Assembly (NCBI GenBank): GCA_015069205.1
Contig: SVIZ01000019.1
Coordinates: 1 to 34,787, forward strand
Source of the DNA: Oscillospiraceae bacterium
GTDB taxonomy: Bacteria; Bacillota; Clostridia; Saccharofermentanales; Saccharofermentanaceae
Length of the DNA stretch: 34,787 bases
Direction: 5' to 3'
Shown here: one piece after another, positions 17,602-26,233 of the stretch
How positions within the stretch are numbered: the stretch's first letter is position 1
Layout of the letters: each line of letters opens with the position of its first letter
Position numbers and translations under genes: made by a program
Notes under the pieces: generated by a model
Seen by the model: the letters and a program-made list of their open reading frames with translations, nothing else
Database searches by the model: none
Told to the model about the DNA's origin: nothing

Positions 17602-17901
17602 TTACTCGATAGTTAAAATGTCTGAGAAACCGGTTACTTCAAAGATCTCCATGATCATCTCATTAACGTTGGTAACCTTCATCCCGCCCTTCTTGGAAAG
17701 ACTCTTGTGAGTAGCAAGGAGAACTCTGAGTCCTGCAGAAGAAATATACTCAAGAGCACTAAGGTCAAATACCAGTTCATTAATAGTGTCGAGTACGGGA
17801 CTGAGCGCTGCATCAAGCTCTACAGAAGTATTTGTATCAAGTCTTCCTTCCAATGCGAAAACAGCTTTACCGTTTGTGATCGTCTTGTTGATATTCAGCA
17901 T
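17602..17901 (-). CDS. STAS-domain anti-sigma factor antagonist
   Basis: 99 aa, a complete single STAS domain of SpoIIAA/RsbV type. The phosphoacceptor serine should be S55 in EYISSAGLRVLL. Its phosphorylation state is expected to be set by the kinase and phosphatase domains of the protein encoded next (17577 down to 15595), 24 bases downstream. AGGAGG lies 8 bases before the ATG, stronger than the site of the fusion gene, so more of this small substrate than of the enzyme should be made. It leads the operon, behind a TTGAAA/TATACT promoter. Confidence 0.93.
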   Translation of the reverse strand: MLNINKTITNGKAVFALEGRLDTNTSVELDAALSPVLDTINELVFDLSALEYISSAGLRVLLATHKSLSKKGGMKVTNVNEMIMEIFEVTGFSDILTIE

Positions 17902-17950
17902 TTGAATACCTCCTTGTTCAGCACACAGGCTTATTTAATTTATATGGTTC

Positions 17951-17980
17951 AGTATATCACAATATTTTTTTAACTTTCAA
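17951..17980 (-). promoter_or_regulatory. Promoter of the STAS-phosphatase operon
   Basis: TTGAAA (17975-17980), an 18-base A/T-rich spacer, and TATACT (17951-17956), about 50 bases before the STAS start. Confidence 0.55.
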
Positions 17981-17997
17981 AACAAAGTATTAACAAA

Positions 17998-18663
17998 CTA
18001 TCTCCCCTTTAATAAGTAATCAGCTGATACCGGAAATTCAAAATAAGTATCCGGATACGGCTCATCTTTAAGGGTAAAATGCCACCACTCACAGTCGATT
18101 GGTTCAAAACCATTCCTGAGCATACAATTTCTTAAAATCATCCTGTTGTTATACTGCTCATCGGTAATACCCCTGTAATCAGGATGGGACACCTCGCTGA
18201 ACATGTCGAAAGGACTTCCCATGTCGACTTCCTTACCGGTCTTCATGTCAAGCAGAGTAAGGTCTATAGTGCTCCCCCTGCTGTGCGAAGACTTGGACGC
18301 GACATAACCTTTGGAGAAAAGTTCCTGCTTTACGAGATCAGGATAAAAATAGTCTTTCATGCGGATGTCGTTATCTTCTATACCCCACATGACGAAATGC
18401 TTTACGGCACATTGAGGCCTGTAACAGTCAAACACTTTCATCCTGTAGCCCTGGACATTAAACTCGTTGCTTACCGTCTTAAGCGCTCTTGCCGCCTCTT
18501 TGGTAATTATCGCGCAAGGCTGTTCATATCCGTCGATCTTATCGCCGATGAAATTATAAGTGGAATAATATCTTATTTCCTGTACTATCGAGGGAACATA
18601 ATCTGCAAGCAGTACAAAGCCTGAAGGATCCATTGTTACTTTGCTTTTATAGTCTGTTTCCAT
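17998..18663 (-). CDS. D-alanyl-D-alanine dipeptidase (VanX/DdpX family)
   Basis: Zinc dipeptidase that splits D-Ala-D-Ala. 221 aa, no signal peptide, so cytoplasmic. All hallmark residues of the family are seen with correct spacing: R82 in DCYRPQ, zinc ligands H127 and D134 in SSHSRGSTID, catalytic E192 and zinc ligand H195 in CEWWH. GGAGGCAG precedes the ATG. No vanH, vanA, vanR or vanS genes are in the window, so this is not a visible glycopeptide-resistance cassette. Recycling of cell-wall D-Ala-D-Ala, as for DdpX, is an equally good role. Confidence 0.9.
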   Translation of the reverse strand: METDYKSKVTMDPSGFVLLADYVPSIVQEIRYYSTYNFIGDKIDGYEQPCAIITKEAARALKTVSNEFNVQGYRMKVFDCYRPQCAVKHFVMWGIEDNDIRMKDYFYPDLVKQELFSKGYVASKSSHSRGSTIDLTLLDMKTGKEVDMGSPFDMFSEVSHPDYRGITDEQYNNRMILRNCMLRNGFEPIDCEWWHFTLKDEPYPDTYFEFPVSADYLLKGR

Positions 18664-18683
18664 AAAACTGCCTCCATGGATCC

Positions 18684-18692
18684 ATTATAACA
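18684..18692 (-). promoter_or_regulatory. Extended -10 promoter for the dipeptidase gene
   Basis: Minus strand TGTTATAAT, a perfect -10 with the TG extension, about 20 bases before the ATG. The gene could also be read from the HIT gene 41 bases upstream. Confidence 0.4.
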
Positions 18693-18704
18693 ATGGTTTG
18701 AATT

Positions 18705-19172
18705 TCATTGGTTAAGTAATTGTTCCAATTTTGTAAGCAATTTTGATTTCATCATATCAAGCTCTTCTGTTGAAGGACGGTTCTCATCGGCATAGATCTC
18801 AGAAAAAGGCATGCTCCACACAGGACCCACACCGTTATGTCCGTAATTGCCGATATCACCTTTACGTCTGGGATAAAGATGCCAGTGAAGATGTGCGTCT
18901 CCCATGCCGAGAAGTTCATAGTTCATCTTCTCCGGAGCAAATGCCTTAGCCGTCGCCTCAGCGACCATGGACATCTCCTGCATGAACTTTGTGCGCTCTT
19001 CCATATCAAGCTGGAATAGCTCTGTGTAATCGTGATTCTTATACAGAAATAGTGAATAGCCGTAGAAATGCTGGTTATCACCCATAACAACATATCCGGT
19101 CTCAAGTTCTTTTACAAAATACGGATTGGTTCCGTTCTTTATCATCTCAATGCGGTCACATATCAAACACAT
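18705..19172 (-). CDS. HIT-family protein (nucleotide hydrolase or transferase)
   Basis: 155 aa with the histidine-triad HLHWHLY at residues 94-100 (His at 94, 96 and 98), the active-site motif of nucleoside phosphoramidase-like proteins. It begins with CLICDRI, a cysteine pair found at the start of many HIT proteins. Start 19172 is fixed by GGAGG about 9 bases upstream; the frame runs on to 19241, but without a ribosome site. The substrate is unknown. It lies directly before the dipeptidase gene and may be transcribed with it. Confidence 0.9.
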   Translation of the reverse strand: MCLICDRIEMIKNGTNPYFVKELETGYVVMGDNQHFYGYSLFLYKNHDYTELFQLDMEERTKFMQEMSMVAEATAKAFAPEKMNYELLGMGDAHLHWHLYPRRKGDIGNYGHNGVGPVWSMPFSEIYADENRPSTEELDMMKSKLLTKLEQLLNQ

Positions 19173-19209
19173 GATTCCATATCCTCCGTTACGATCTGAC
19201 GATGTCCTG

Positions 19210-19215
19210 ATTATA
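19210..19215 (-). promoter_or_regulatory. Possible -10 of the HIT gene
   Basis: TATAAT on the minus strand about 35 bases before the ATG. No recognisable -35 at 17 bases. Confidence 0.3.
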
Positions 19216-19266
19216 AAGAAACACCGCCAGTCTTTTCGCACTCAAAAGAAAGAATAATAAGGCAAT

Positions 19267-19485
19267 TCAGATGTTCTTTCTGCGTCTTGAAAAATAAACC
19301 ACGAAATATACGGCAAGCACTGCAAGAAGAAAAACAGAAGCGGCTGAAGATACCGCAAAGCCGTTGAGACAGTATACGGAATACTGAGCAGCAATATTGC
19401 TGTCTGCCAGATAAACATGAGCCGCCATCAGCAAAGAACTAAGCGTCGAGAGCATAGTAACGGAACAAAAACGCCCATACAACAA
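19267..19485 (-). CDS. Possible small membrane protein
   Basis: Not recognised. Up to 72 aa from a TTG codon with GAGG a few bases upstream; an ATG ten codons later (19455) has no ribosome site. It has two hydrophobic stretches near residues 10-28 and 42-65, and ends in the basic RRRKN, like a small inner-membrane protein with a cytoplasmic tail. The ribosome site would lie inside the terminator hairpin of the upstream lipoprotein gene, which is odd. The frame could be chance. Confidence 0.35.
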   Translation of the reverse strand: MLYGRFCSVTMLSTLSSLLMAAHVYLADSNIAAQYSVYCLNGFAVSSAASVFLLAVLAVYFVVYFSRRRKNI

Positions 19486-19514
19486 GAAGCCTCACTTGTT
19501 GCAAATGAGGCTTC
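19476..19514 (-). terminator. Terminator of the proC-to-transpeptidase operon
   Basis: GAAGCCTCA (minus strand, 19506-19514) pairs with TGAGGCTTC (19486-19494) to make a 9-bp stem, followed by TTGTTGT. It lies 26 bases after the transpeptidase stop. Confidence 0.7.
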
Positions 19515-19539
19515 GTAAAATGCAAAATTGAATTATTTT

Positions 19540-20484
19540 TCAGAAAGCAGCGTTCAGATTATCAACTGTGTCTATGATTATTACGCAGTCAGGCTCAACA
19601 CACTGAAGGATCTGAACCATGATGTATTCAGGTACAGCTACACAGCCGAGCGTGTAAGAATTCTGACCCGGGCAATGAAGGAATATCGCAGATCCTCTGC
19701 CAGGTGTACCATCTTCATTAAAACTTATATTGAGACAATATTGATAAGCGGAATCGTAATCTATAAGATGCTCACTGTTTGATGTATCAAGATCGGGATA
19801 ATCGTTGATATCGACCATCTCGTTATAATGCATTCCTTCGCGCATGTCGCCTGACCAGTACATGTCGTCATCTACCTGGATATACGGCATCGAACATCCC
19901 GGATCTTCAGCAATACCGAATGCGCATGTAAAGTGATAAACACCAATAGGAGTCTGTCCGCATCCTTCATAGCGGTCCTCATCAAAGCAAAGGCCGTTCC
20001 AACCTACATTACCGGGCGTTGAAAGGATCTGGACCCAGTTGCCGTCGGAATTACGCTGATGCATGTTAACTGCAGCCGAAGTGCTGTCCATTCCATAACC
20101 TGCAACGATCACTAACTGTCTTATATTTTCATCATTTGCCTGAGGAAGATCAGTTACCCATTGAGGAGACATAGACTCATACTCAATCTCTTCTGAAACT
20201 GTCTCTTCAGCCTCCTCTGTCTCAGCCGTTTCCGACGGTCCTGTCTCAGTTAAAGTCCCGGCTGTGGTTTCCGTTGTCGTTGCCATGGTTGTTTCCTTCG
20301 TGCTTTCCATAGTCGTTTCCTCCGGAACTGTCGTAACTTCCGTGTGATCACCAACGGTTAATATCTTTATGTTTACGTCCGTCTCAATGATTGTCTCAAT
20401 CGTAACGCCCCTGCACGACGTCATGCCGAAAACAGTACTTAACACAACTGTTGCAGCTATTAGTCTTGCAGTTAACTTATTCAT
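19540..20484 (-). CDS. L,D-transpeptidase (YkuD-type) lipoprotein
   Basis: 314 aa. A basic N-terminus and hydrophobic stretch lead to a lipobox ending MTSC with Cys24, so the protein should be lipid-anchored outside the cell. Residues about 45-105 are a low-complexity Thr/Glu linker. The catalytic domain (about 120-310) has the YkuD pattern: GQTPIGVYHF, then FLHCPG with His270, then YTLGCVAVP with the nucleophile Cys281. Such enzymes make 3-3 peptidoglycan cross-links or attach proteins to the wall. It is last in an operon after murJ, 29 bases downstream, which fits a cell-wall role. AGGAAG precedes the ATG. Confidence 0.85.
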   Translation of the reverse strand: MNKLTARLIAATVVLSTVFGMTSCRGVTIETIIETDVNIKILTVGDHTEVTTVPEETTMESTKETTMATTTETTAGTLTETGPSETAETEEAEETVSEEIEYESMSPQWVTDLPQANDENIRQLVIVAGYGMDSTSAAVNMHQRNSDGNWVQILSTPGNVGWNGLCFDEDRYEGCGQTPIGVYHFTCAFGIAEDPGCSMPYIQVDDDMYWSGDMREGMHYNEMVDINDYPDLDTSNSEHLIDYDSAYQYCLNISFNEDGTPGRGSAIFLHCPGQNSYTLGCVAVPEYIMVQILQCVEPDCVIIIDTVDNLNAAF

Positions 20485-20513
20485 CGATGCATCTTCCTAA
20501 AAGGACACAAGAT

Positions 20514-22151
20514 TCAGGAAGCAGCCTTTTTCGAAGAGCCCTTCTTAAACATACGCTTGATCTTTGCAATCCAATAAGTGGCTTCTTCCATACGGAAGAT
20601 CAAAGCCATTGCGAAGTAAACAACAAGTGCTATCCCGCCCTTAGCCGCATCGATAGCTAGCTGGGTGATCTTACCGCCATGAGCAGGATATAACCTGTTT
20701 ATAACGAAAGTAACCGCGGCCATAATAGCAACACTGGCACCGGCTTTAATAAGGAATTTCACGATACCGTGAGGAGCAAGTTCCTTATTTCTGCAATATG
20801 CGATGGCAAGCATTACCATCTGGCAGATATTGGTAAATGAATATGCAAGAGAAAGTGATAACGGACCAACCCCCAAGGATATCATCACCTGGCATGCCAA
20901 AGGATTGATAACAAGTCCCAAAATGCCTGCAAACAACGGGATTTTGGTCTTTCCGATAGCATAGAATGCCTGATTGAAAACGTGGATGACCGTTGCAGTC
21001 ACGATAGCGCTGCAGAAGCCCAAAAGGAAGGTCGCGGCTGTCTGTGCATTACGGTCAGTATAAGCTGAGTTCCACTGATAAATGGCTTTAACAACATCGA
21101 GATTCAAAACTGCGATAATCGCTGCTGAAGGAATAGTCATGAACAGAGCACTCTTCATTGAACTCGAGACAAGATCTGAAGCCTTAGAAAAATTCTTAGA
21201 CTCATAATCTCCTGCAAGTTCAGGAGTCATGACGGTAGTGATAGCGACAACGAATACTGTATAAGGGATCTGCCAAATGGTAGATGCATTTCTGAATCCC
21301 CATACGCTTCCCTCATCGAAAAGCAATGCAAAGTGATTCAATACAACGACATTGATCTGTGTGATAGAAGCAGAGATAAGGATAGGTATCGCACGCCTGA
21401 ACAGCATGAGAAATTCCTTATCGGCAGGCTTAAAGACGAACCTGAACTGTCTCATCTGCCTAAAACCAAGTGAGTACTGGCATACAAAGTAGATTGCAGT
21501 AGCAACAAGGATTCCTCCTGTTGTCATTACGAGATTTCTCTGAGAGTTGCCGCCCATAAGGAATATCGCAAGAATAACAAGAATGTTATAAAGGACAGGT
21601 CCGAATGAAGTTATAGTGAACTTTCTGTAAGCAGTAAGTATGCCGTTGCAAAGAGCTGCAAGCATTATGAAAAATATCTGCGGGAAAAGGAATTTGGATG
21701 CCTGAGCCGCAAGTGACAAAACCTGTGAATCGATTTCATCATTACCCAGAGCATATAAAGCGTAGATAGGCTCTGAGAATATGGTTCCGAGCGTACAGAC
21801 TGCAAGCATTACAACACATACAACAGATATGAAGATGCTTACCGTACGGACACCTTCCTTCTCCTTGCCTACAGCAAGTTTGGCACTTAGGTAAGGAGCT
21901 ACCGTTGAATAAATGGCACCTCCGACCAGAAGGTTATAGAAAAGATCGGGGATATTGAAAGCAAGAGAATATCCGTCACGGAAAATATCCTGGCTGAATC
22001 TTGTCGATACGATGTTATCGCGGATAAGACCTGACATCTTAACGATTATCGTTCCGATACCGACGATCAATGCCGATAAAGCAAAGCTCATCCCCTTTTT
22101 CTTACGAGGAGTTACAGCAGGATTATTCTCCACAGTCTTATTTTCTGCCAC
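20514..22151 (-). CDS. murJ: Lipid II flippase MurJ
   Basis: Flips lipid-linked peptidoglycan precursor to the outer face of the membrane. 545 aa with about 14 hydrophobic helices after a charged N-terminus. The first helix region contains KMSGLIRDNIVSTRFS, matching the MviN/MurJ start (LGxxRxxxxxxxFG). AFNIPDLFYNLLVGGA is the family's PNxxRxxxxxGA segment. The start is GTG at 22151, right after the pncC TAA, with AAGG just upstream, so the two are coupled. Wzx-type flippases are more distant; the N-terminal motif favours MurJ. Confidence 0.92.
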   Translation of the reverse strand: MAENKTVENNPAVTPRKKKGMSFALSALIVGIGTIIVKMSGLIRDNIVSTRFSQDIFRDGYSLAFNIPDLFYNLLVGGAIYSTVAPYLSAKLAVGKEKEGVRTVSIFISVVCVVMLAVCTLGTIFSEPIYALYALGNDEIDSQVLSLAAQASKFLFPQIFFIMLAALCNGILTAYRKFTITSFGPVLYNILVILAIFLMGGNSQRNLVMTTGGILVATAIYFVCQYSLGFRQMRQFRFVFKPADKEFLMLFRRAIPILISASITQINVVVLNHFALLFDEGSVWGFRNASTIWQIPYTVFVVAITTVMTPELAGDYESKNFSKASDLVSSSMKSALFMTIPSAAIIAVLNLDVVKAIYQWNSAYTDRNAQTAATFLLGFCSAIVTATVIHVFNQAFYAIGKTKIPLFAGILGLVINPLACQVMISLGVGPLSLSLAYSFTNICQMVMLAIAYCRNKELAPHGIVKFLIKAGASVAIMAAVTFVINRLYPAHGGKITQLAIDAAKGGIALVVYFAMALIFRMEEATYWIAKIKRMFKKGSSKKAAS

Positions 22152-22673
22152 TTAAGCTTTACCTTCCTTTACAAGCTTTGAGGCAAGGTCTAATGCGGCC
22201 AAAACTGTACCGGTGCGTATAGCATCCCTGTCACCTGTGAGATTCAGCCTTACTGAGCCTGTTAATTCACCGAAGAAGTCAGGACCTTCGTAGTAATATC
22301 CCATATAGACAGTACCGACAGGTTTACCCAGAAGCTCACCTGTGGGACCGGCAATACCCGTAACTGAAATAACCAACTCAACACCAAGTGTTCTTGCTGC
22401 GCCGATTGCCATAGCTTCAGCACATTCAGCGGACACTTCAGTATTGACAGTAATTATGTCTTCAGATACGCCCAAGACTCTCTCTTTTATCTCATTGGTG
22501 TAAGAGACAACAGAACCCTTAAAAACAGCAGAGGCACCGGGAATATTAACAACGGAAGATGAGATCATTCCACCCGTTAAGCTTTCTGCAAATCCGACGG
22601 ATACACCTTTTTTCTTACAAAGCTCAACAAGAGCTGATGCTTTACTGTTCAAAATTTCTGTTTTATCAATCAT
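22152..22673 (-). CDS. pncC: Nicotinamide-nucleotide amidohydrolase (CinA C-terminal domain)
   Basis: Converts nicotinamide mononucleotide to nicotinate mononucleotide, salvaging pyridine nucleotides. 173 aa: only the amidase domain is present, with AESLTGGMISS and SVTGIAGPTG, the two diagnostic motifs. The N-terminal MocF/CinA domain found in full-length Bacillota CinA is absent, so this is the stand-alone PncC form. Start 22673 overlaps the end of ftsK by 8 bases, with AAGGA 10 bases upstream. It sits between ftsK and murJ. Confidence 0.9.
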   Translation of the reverse strand: MIDKTEILNSKASALVELCKKKGVSVGFAESLTGGMISSSVVNIPGASAVFKGSVVSYTNEIKERVLGVSEDIITVNTEVSAECAEAMAIGAARTLGVELVISVTGIAGPTGELLGKPVGTVYMGYYYEGPDFFGELTGSVRLNLTGDRDAIRTGTVLAALDLASKLVKEGKA

Positions 22674-25671
22674 TGCTGCTGTTCCTTGCCTGCATCTCAA
22701 GCCATTCAGTCTCTGTAATCAGTATCTTTCTGGGCTTGCTTCCTTCAAAAGGTCCGATGACCTTAGCCTTCTCAAGTTCATCTATGAGTCTGGCGGCTCT
22801 CGGATAACCGATACCTAATCTTCTCTGAAGAACGGATACGCTTGCGCTGCCGTTCTCGATAACGGTCTGAACTGCCTGGTTAAACATATCGTCAGCATCA
22901 GATCCGCCGCCTGAAGAACCGTTGCCTGATGAGGAGCCTGAAGCCTGATCTCCTCCTGCAGTAACTCTGTCGATATCCTTGATGATGGTCTCATCGTACA
23001 TTGAGCCGTATGTCTTTTTAAGGAATTCAACGACGGTTTCAACTTCATTATCAGAAAGGAACGCACCCTGTCCTCTTACCGGCTGTGGAGCCGTCATAGG
23101 AGCATAGAGCATGTCGCCCTTACCCAGAAGTTTCTCGGCACCTATCTGGTCAAGGATGGTTCTTGAGTCAACACCTGACGTAACGGCAAATGCGATCCTT
23201 GAACCGATGTTGGCCTTGATTACACCCGTAATGACATCAACTGAAGGTCTCTGTGTTGCGATGAGCAAATGGATACCTGCAGCTCTTGCAAGCGCGGCAA
23301 GTCTTGAGATATATGTCTCTACTTCCTTAGCAGCAACCATCATGAGCTCCGCAAGCTCGTCGATTACGATAAGGATCAGCGGCAGATGCTCGACTTCAGG
23401 ATTATTCTTGTATTTTTCATTAAAGCCCTTTATGTCTCTTACCTGGCCTTCTTCGAAAAGCTTATATCTTCTCTGCATCTCAGTAACGGCCCAGTTGAGC
23501 GCACCTGCTGCTTTCTTCGGATCAGTGATGACGGGCATGATAAGATGCGGTACACCGTTATAGACCGAGAGCTCAACAACCTTAGGGTCTACGAGGATCA
23601 TGCGCACTTCTTCAGGTGAAGAATGAACAAGGATACTCGTAAGGATCGAGTTGATACATACTGACTTACCTGAACCGGTAGATCCTGCGATCATGAGGTG
23701 AGGCATCTTGGCAAGATCACAATAGATAGGCCTGCCCGGAATATCTCTGCCGAGTGCAACAGTAAGAGGTGTTGCTGCCCTGAATTCCTTTGTCTCGACA
23801 AGACCTCTGAGCTGTACTGCCGTAGGCGAATCATTTGGAATCTCGATACCGATGGCACTCTTACCCGGGATAGGAGCTTCGATTCTGATTGAGATCGCAG
23901 CCATCGCGAGCATAATGTCATCCTGAAGTCCCGTTACTCTTGATACCTTTGTACCTGTCTCAAGCGTTAACTCAAATCTCGTGATCGAAGGACCATGTGT
24001 AATATTAATGACTTCGGCGCTGATACCGAAGCTCTTAAGAGCCTCTTCAAGCTTGTGAGCCTTAGCCTTAAGTTTTCTCTCAAGATCCGCGTCTGTTTTC
24101 TGCTTGATATCAGGAGCAAGACAGGATGTCGGTGCAGGTTTATAGTTTCTGAGTCTTCTTATCTGGTTCCGGCGCTCAGCCTCATGCTTTTTGGTCTCTT
24201 CGGCAAACTCAACACCTGAAGAAGTCTGGGGAGCCTTCTCGTGAGATGAAGTCTTGAGGATCCTGCCCTCAGTTCTGCTGAAGCTTTCCGTATTGTCATT
24301 ACCAGCATTGATGGTGATTCCGCTGTTGTCAGCTGCAGGAGCAACAGGTGCCGTATAAGGAACCTCCTGAGGCACTCCGCCTTCAGTAAGTTTGTCATAC
24401 ATTGAAGGTTTGATCCTGGGTTCTCTGACAGAACGCTCAGGCTCGGAATAATCGTATCCGGAACCTTCTGCATCTTCACTGATCTCATAAGGATCTTCAG
24501 TACCGCTGTAGATATCACCGTCGTAATCCGGTTCAGATGCCTTTTTATCAGAAGGATCAAGATCATAGAAATCCTGTTCCTTATCGTTTTCAAGGAATGA
24601 GAGTCCCTTTCTCTTTTTCTTGAGCTTTGCCGAACCGGGAACGCTTACGGGATCTGTCGTATAAGCAAAATCTGCATCAGCATCGGCACCCTTCGTAACA
24701 TCGTATTCCTTCTCGTTGAATGTGAGCTTGCCCGGTTCCTGTGATACAGGGTGTATCTGGCCTCCGGTGAGCTTCTCGACGTCCGTGAATCCGGTTGTTC
24801 CGTCGATCGGGAGATTTGTCATGAACGGCCCCTGCTTCTCGGAAGACATATGGACCTGATTCTGAACGAAAGGAGATGATCCGCTTGTGCGGTTATTGGG
24901 TGAGATCATGCCGTTGTCACCATATGTGATGACTGTCGTACCGGCAGGTCTTCTCTGCTGTCTCTGTGGATTCGGATTCGGGTCACCATAACCGTTGCCG
25001 GAATAGATCCGGTAATTAGGATCTTTCTGATTCTGGTGCTTATGGCTTACAACAGAGCTGTAAACCTTACCGGAAGTAGTGGCAATAGCCTGTGCCGTCT
25101 TCTTGGCAGTAGCCTTGAGCGATACTCTGAATACAAGAAGGATCTGGGTAAGAAGGAAAACAACGATCGCAAGAACGCTGATGACTTTACCGGTAACCTG
25201 GAAAAGAGCTACTGCGATAGATCCTCCGATGATACCGCCTGTAAGGACCGGTCCGCTGCTCAAGGGATTGGTGATCTTTGCTGATTCGGTACCAGATTCC
25301 CACAAAAGCGACAGAGCTTTGAGCGCGGAAGTCTTTCCTTCCGCGTTTTCGCAGATCTTCTCGAAATAATCCATGTCCATTGAAACGAGTGCAAGAAGGG
25401 CCGAAACGGATACAAGGAGAAGGATGATACTTCTGACTCTGATTCCCGATACGCCCTGTCTCTTCTCGAAAAAGACATCCAATGCGACATAGAGGATATA
25501 GACAGGTATTGCATAAGCAGCAACACCGATAAGACCTAAGAAAAAGCTCTTAACTGCAGCACCTATTATGCCCGTAAGAGTTACAGGAAGATAGAAGATG
25601 AGGATTATTGCAATCGCAACGAAGAACAGTACGATTCCCGCTGCCTCTTTGCGTGAAGTATCTCTGCTCAA
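22666..25671 (-). CDS. ftsK: DNA translocase FtsK/SpoIIIE
   Basis: Hexameric ATP-driven pump that moves chromosomal DNA through the division (or sporulation) septum. 1001 aa. Four hydrophobic segments in residues 1-195, then a long charged, Pro/Asp/Glu-rich linker (about 200-500), then the motor domain with Walker A GSTGSGKSV, Walker B ILIVIDELAELM, and a gamma winged-helix domain at the end (VSVLQRRLGIGYPRAARLIDELE). The start is TTG at 25671, overlapping the previous stop (TTGA); AGGAGG 8 bases upstream supports it, and the next in-frame ATG is about 100 codons later. Whether it acts as SpoIIIE cannot be told, because no sporulation genes are visible. Confidence 0.96.
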   Translation of the reverse strand: MSRDTSRKEAAGIVLFFVAIAIILIFYLPVTLTGIIGAAVKSFFLGLIGVAAYAIPVYILYVALDVFFEKRQGVSGIRVRSIILLLVSVSALLALVSMDMDYFEKICENAEGKTSALKALSLLWESGTESAKITNPLSSGPVLTGGIIGGSIAVALFQVTGKVISVLAIVVFLLTQILLVFRVSLKATAKKTAQAIATTSGKVYSSVVSHKHQNQKDPNYRIYSGNGYGDPNPNPQRQQRRPAGTTVITYGDNGMISPNNRTSGSSPFVQNQVHMSSEKQGPFMTNLPIDGTTGFTDVEKLTGGQIHPVSQEPGKLTFNEKEYDVTKGADADADFAYTTDPVSVPGSAKLKKKRKGLSFLENDKEQDFYDLDPSDKKASEPDYDGDIYSGTEDPYEISEDAEGSGYDYSEPERSVREPRIKPSMYDKLTEGGVPQEVPYTAPVAPAADNSGITINAGNDNTESFSRTEGRILKTSSHEKAPQTSSGVEFAEETKKHEAERRNQIRRLRNYKPAPTSCLAPDIKQKTDADLERKLKAKAHKLEEALKSFGISAEVINITHGPSITRFELTLETGTKVSRVTGLQDDIMLAMAAISIRIEAPIPGKSAIGIEIPNDSPTAVQLRGLVETKEFRAATPLTVALGRDIPGRPIYCDLAKMPHLMIAGSTGSGKSVCINSILTSILVHSSPEEVRMILVDPKVVELSVYNGVPHLIMPVITDPKKAAGALNWAVTEMQRRYKLFEEGQVRDIKGFNEKYKNNPEVEHLPLILIVIDELAELMMVAAKEVETYISRLAALARAAGIHLLIATQRPSVDVITGVIKANIGSRIAFAVTSGVDSRTILDQIGAEKLLGKGDMLYAPMTAPQPVRGQGAFLSDNEVETVVEFLKKTYGSMYDETIIKDIDRVTAGGDQASGSSSGNGSSGGGSDADDMFNQAVQTVIENGSASVSVLQRRLGIGYPRAARLIDELEKAKVIGPFEGSKPRKILITETEWLEMQARNSSND

Positions 25672-26228
25672 ATTCCTAACCTCCTGGCAGCCTTGTAAAG
25701 CAATACCTGTGTCTTGGCATCGGTAATTGCGCCTTCATCAGCCATCTTAACGGCTTCTTTAAGCGGCATCTTTACAGTGGCGATGTATTCGTTCTCATCC
25801 GGATTGCCGCCCTCATACTTAAGGCCGGTGCCGATATAAAGCGTGATGATCTCGCTGCAGTAACCGGGTGTGGCTACAATTGAGCCTACACATTCGATCT
25901 TATCTGCAACAAAACCTGTCTCTTCTGTTATTTCACGGGATACGCAGTCAAAAGGCTCTTCACCCTTCTCGATCTTTCCCGCAGGTGCTTCGAGCATAAC
26001 CTTCTCAAAAGGGCTTCTGAACTGTTTTACGAGATAGCAGTTGCCTTCATCGTCAACTGGCAGAATGCAGGCTCCGCCATGATGAACAACGATCTCTCTG
26101 GTGCTCTTACCGCCTGCAGGCGTAGTAATCTCTTTTATCTCAACGTTGAAGACCCTGCCTTCGAAAACAGTTTCCGAAGATATCGTCTTCTCATACAGCA
26201 TGTCATCACTGCAATTGATCTTACCCAT
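25668..26228 (-). CDS. nudF: NUDIX hydrolase, ADP-ribose pyrophosphatase type
   Basis: Likely splits ADP-ribose to AMP and ribose-5-phosphate. 186 aa. The NUDIX box G-x5-E-x7-R-E-x2-E-E-x-G is complete at residues 84-105 (GKIEKGEE then SREITEETGF). The preceding VKQFRSPFEKVMLEAPAGK and the later TPGYCSE segments are typical of the NudF/ADP-ribose branch. It lies 5 bases after rnhA and overlaps ftsK. AAGGAT precedes the ATG. Substrate choice within the family is inferred. Confidence 0.9.
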   Translation of the reverse strand: MGKINCSDDMLYEKTISSETVFEGRVFNVEIKEITTPAGGKSTREIVVHHGGACILPVDDEGNCYLVKQFRSPFEKVMLEAPAGKIEKGEEPFDCVSREITEETGFVADKIECVGSIVATPGYCSEIITLYIGTGLKYEGGNPDENEYIATVKMPLKEAVKMADEGAITDAKTQVLLYKAARRLGI

Positions 26229-26233
26229 TATTC

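Noticed and set aside
17998..18663. Vancomycin-resistance cassette
   Set aside because: Only a vanX-like gene is present; no ligase, dehydrogenase partner or two-component system is adjacent.
22152..22673. Truncated cinA pseudogene
   Set aside because: The amidase domain is complete, with a proper start coupled to ftsK; stand-alone PncC is a normal form.
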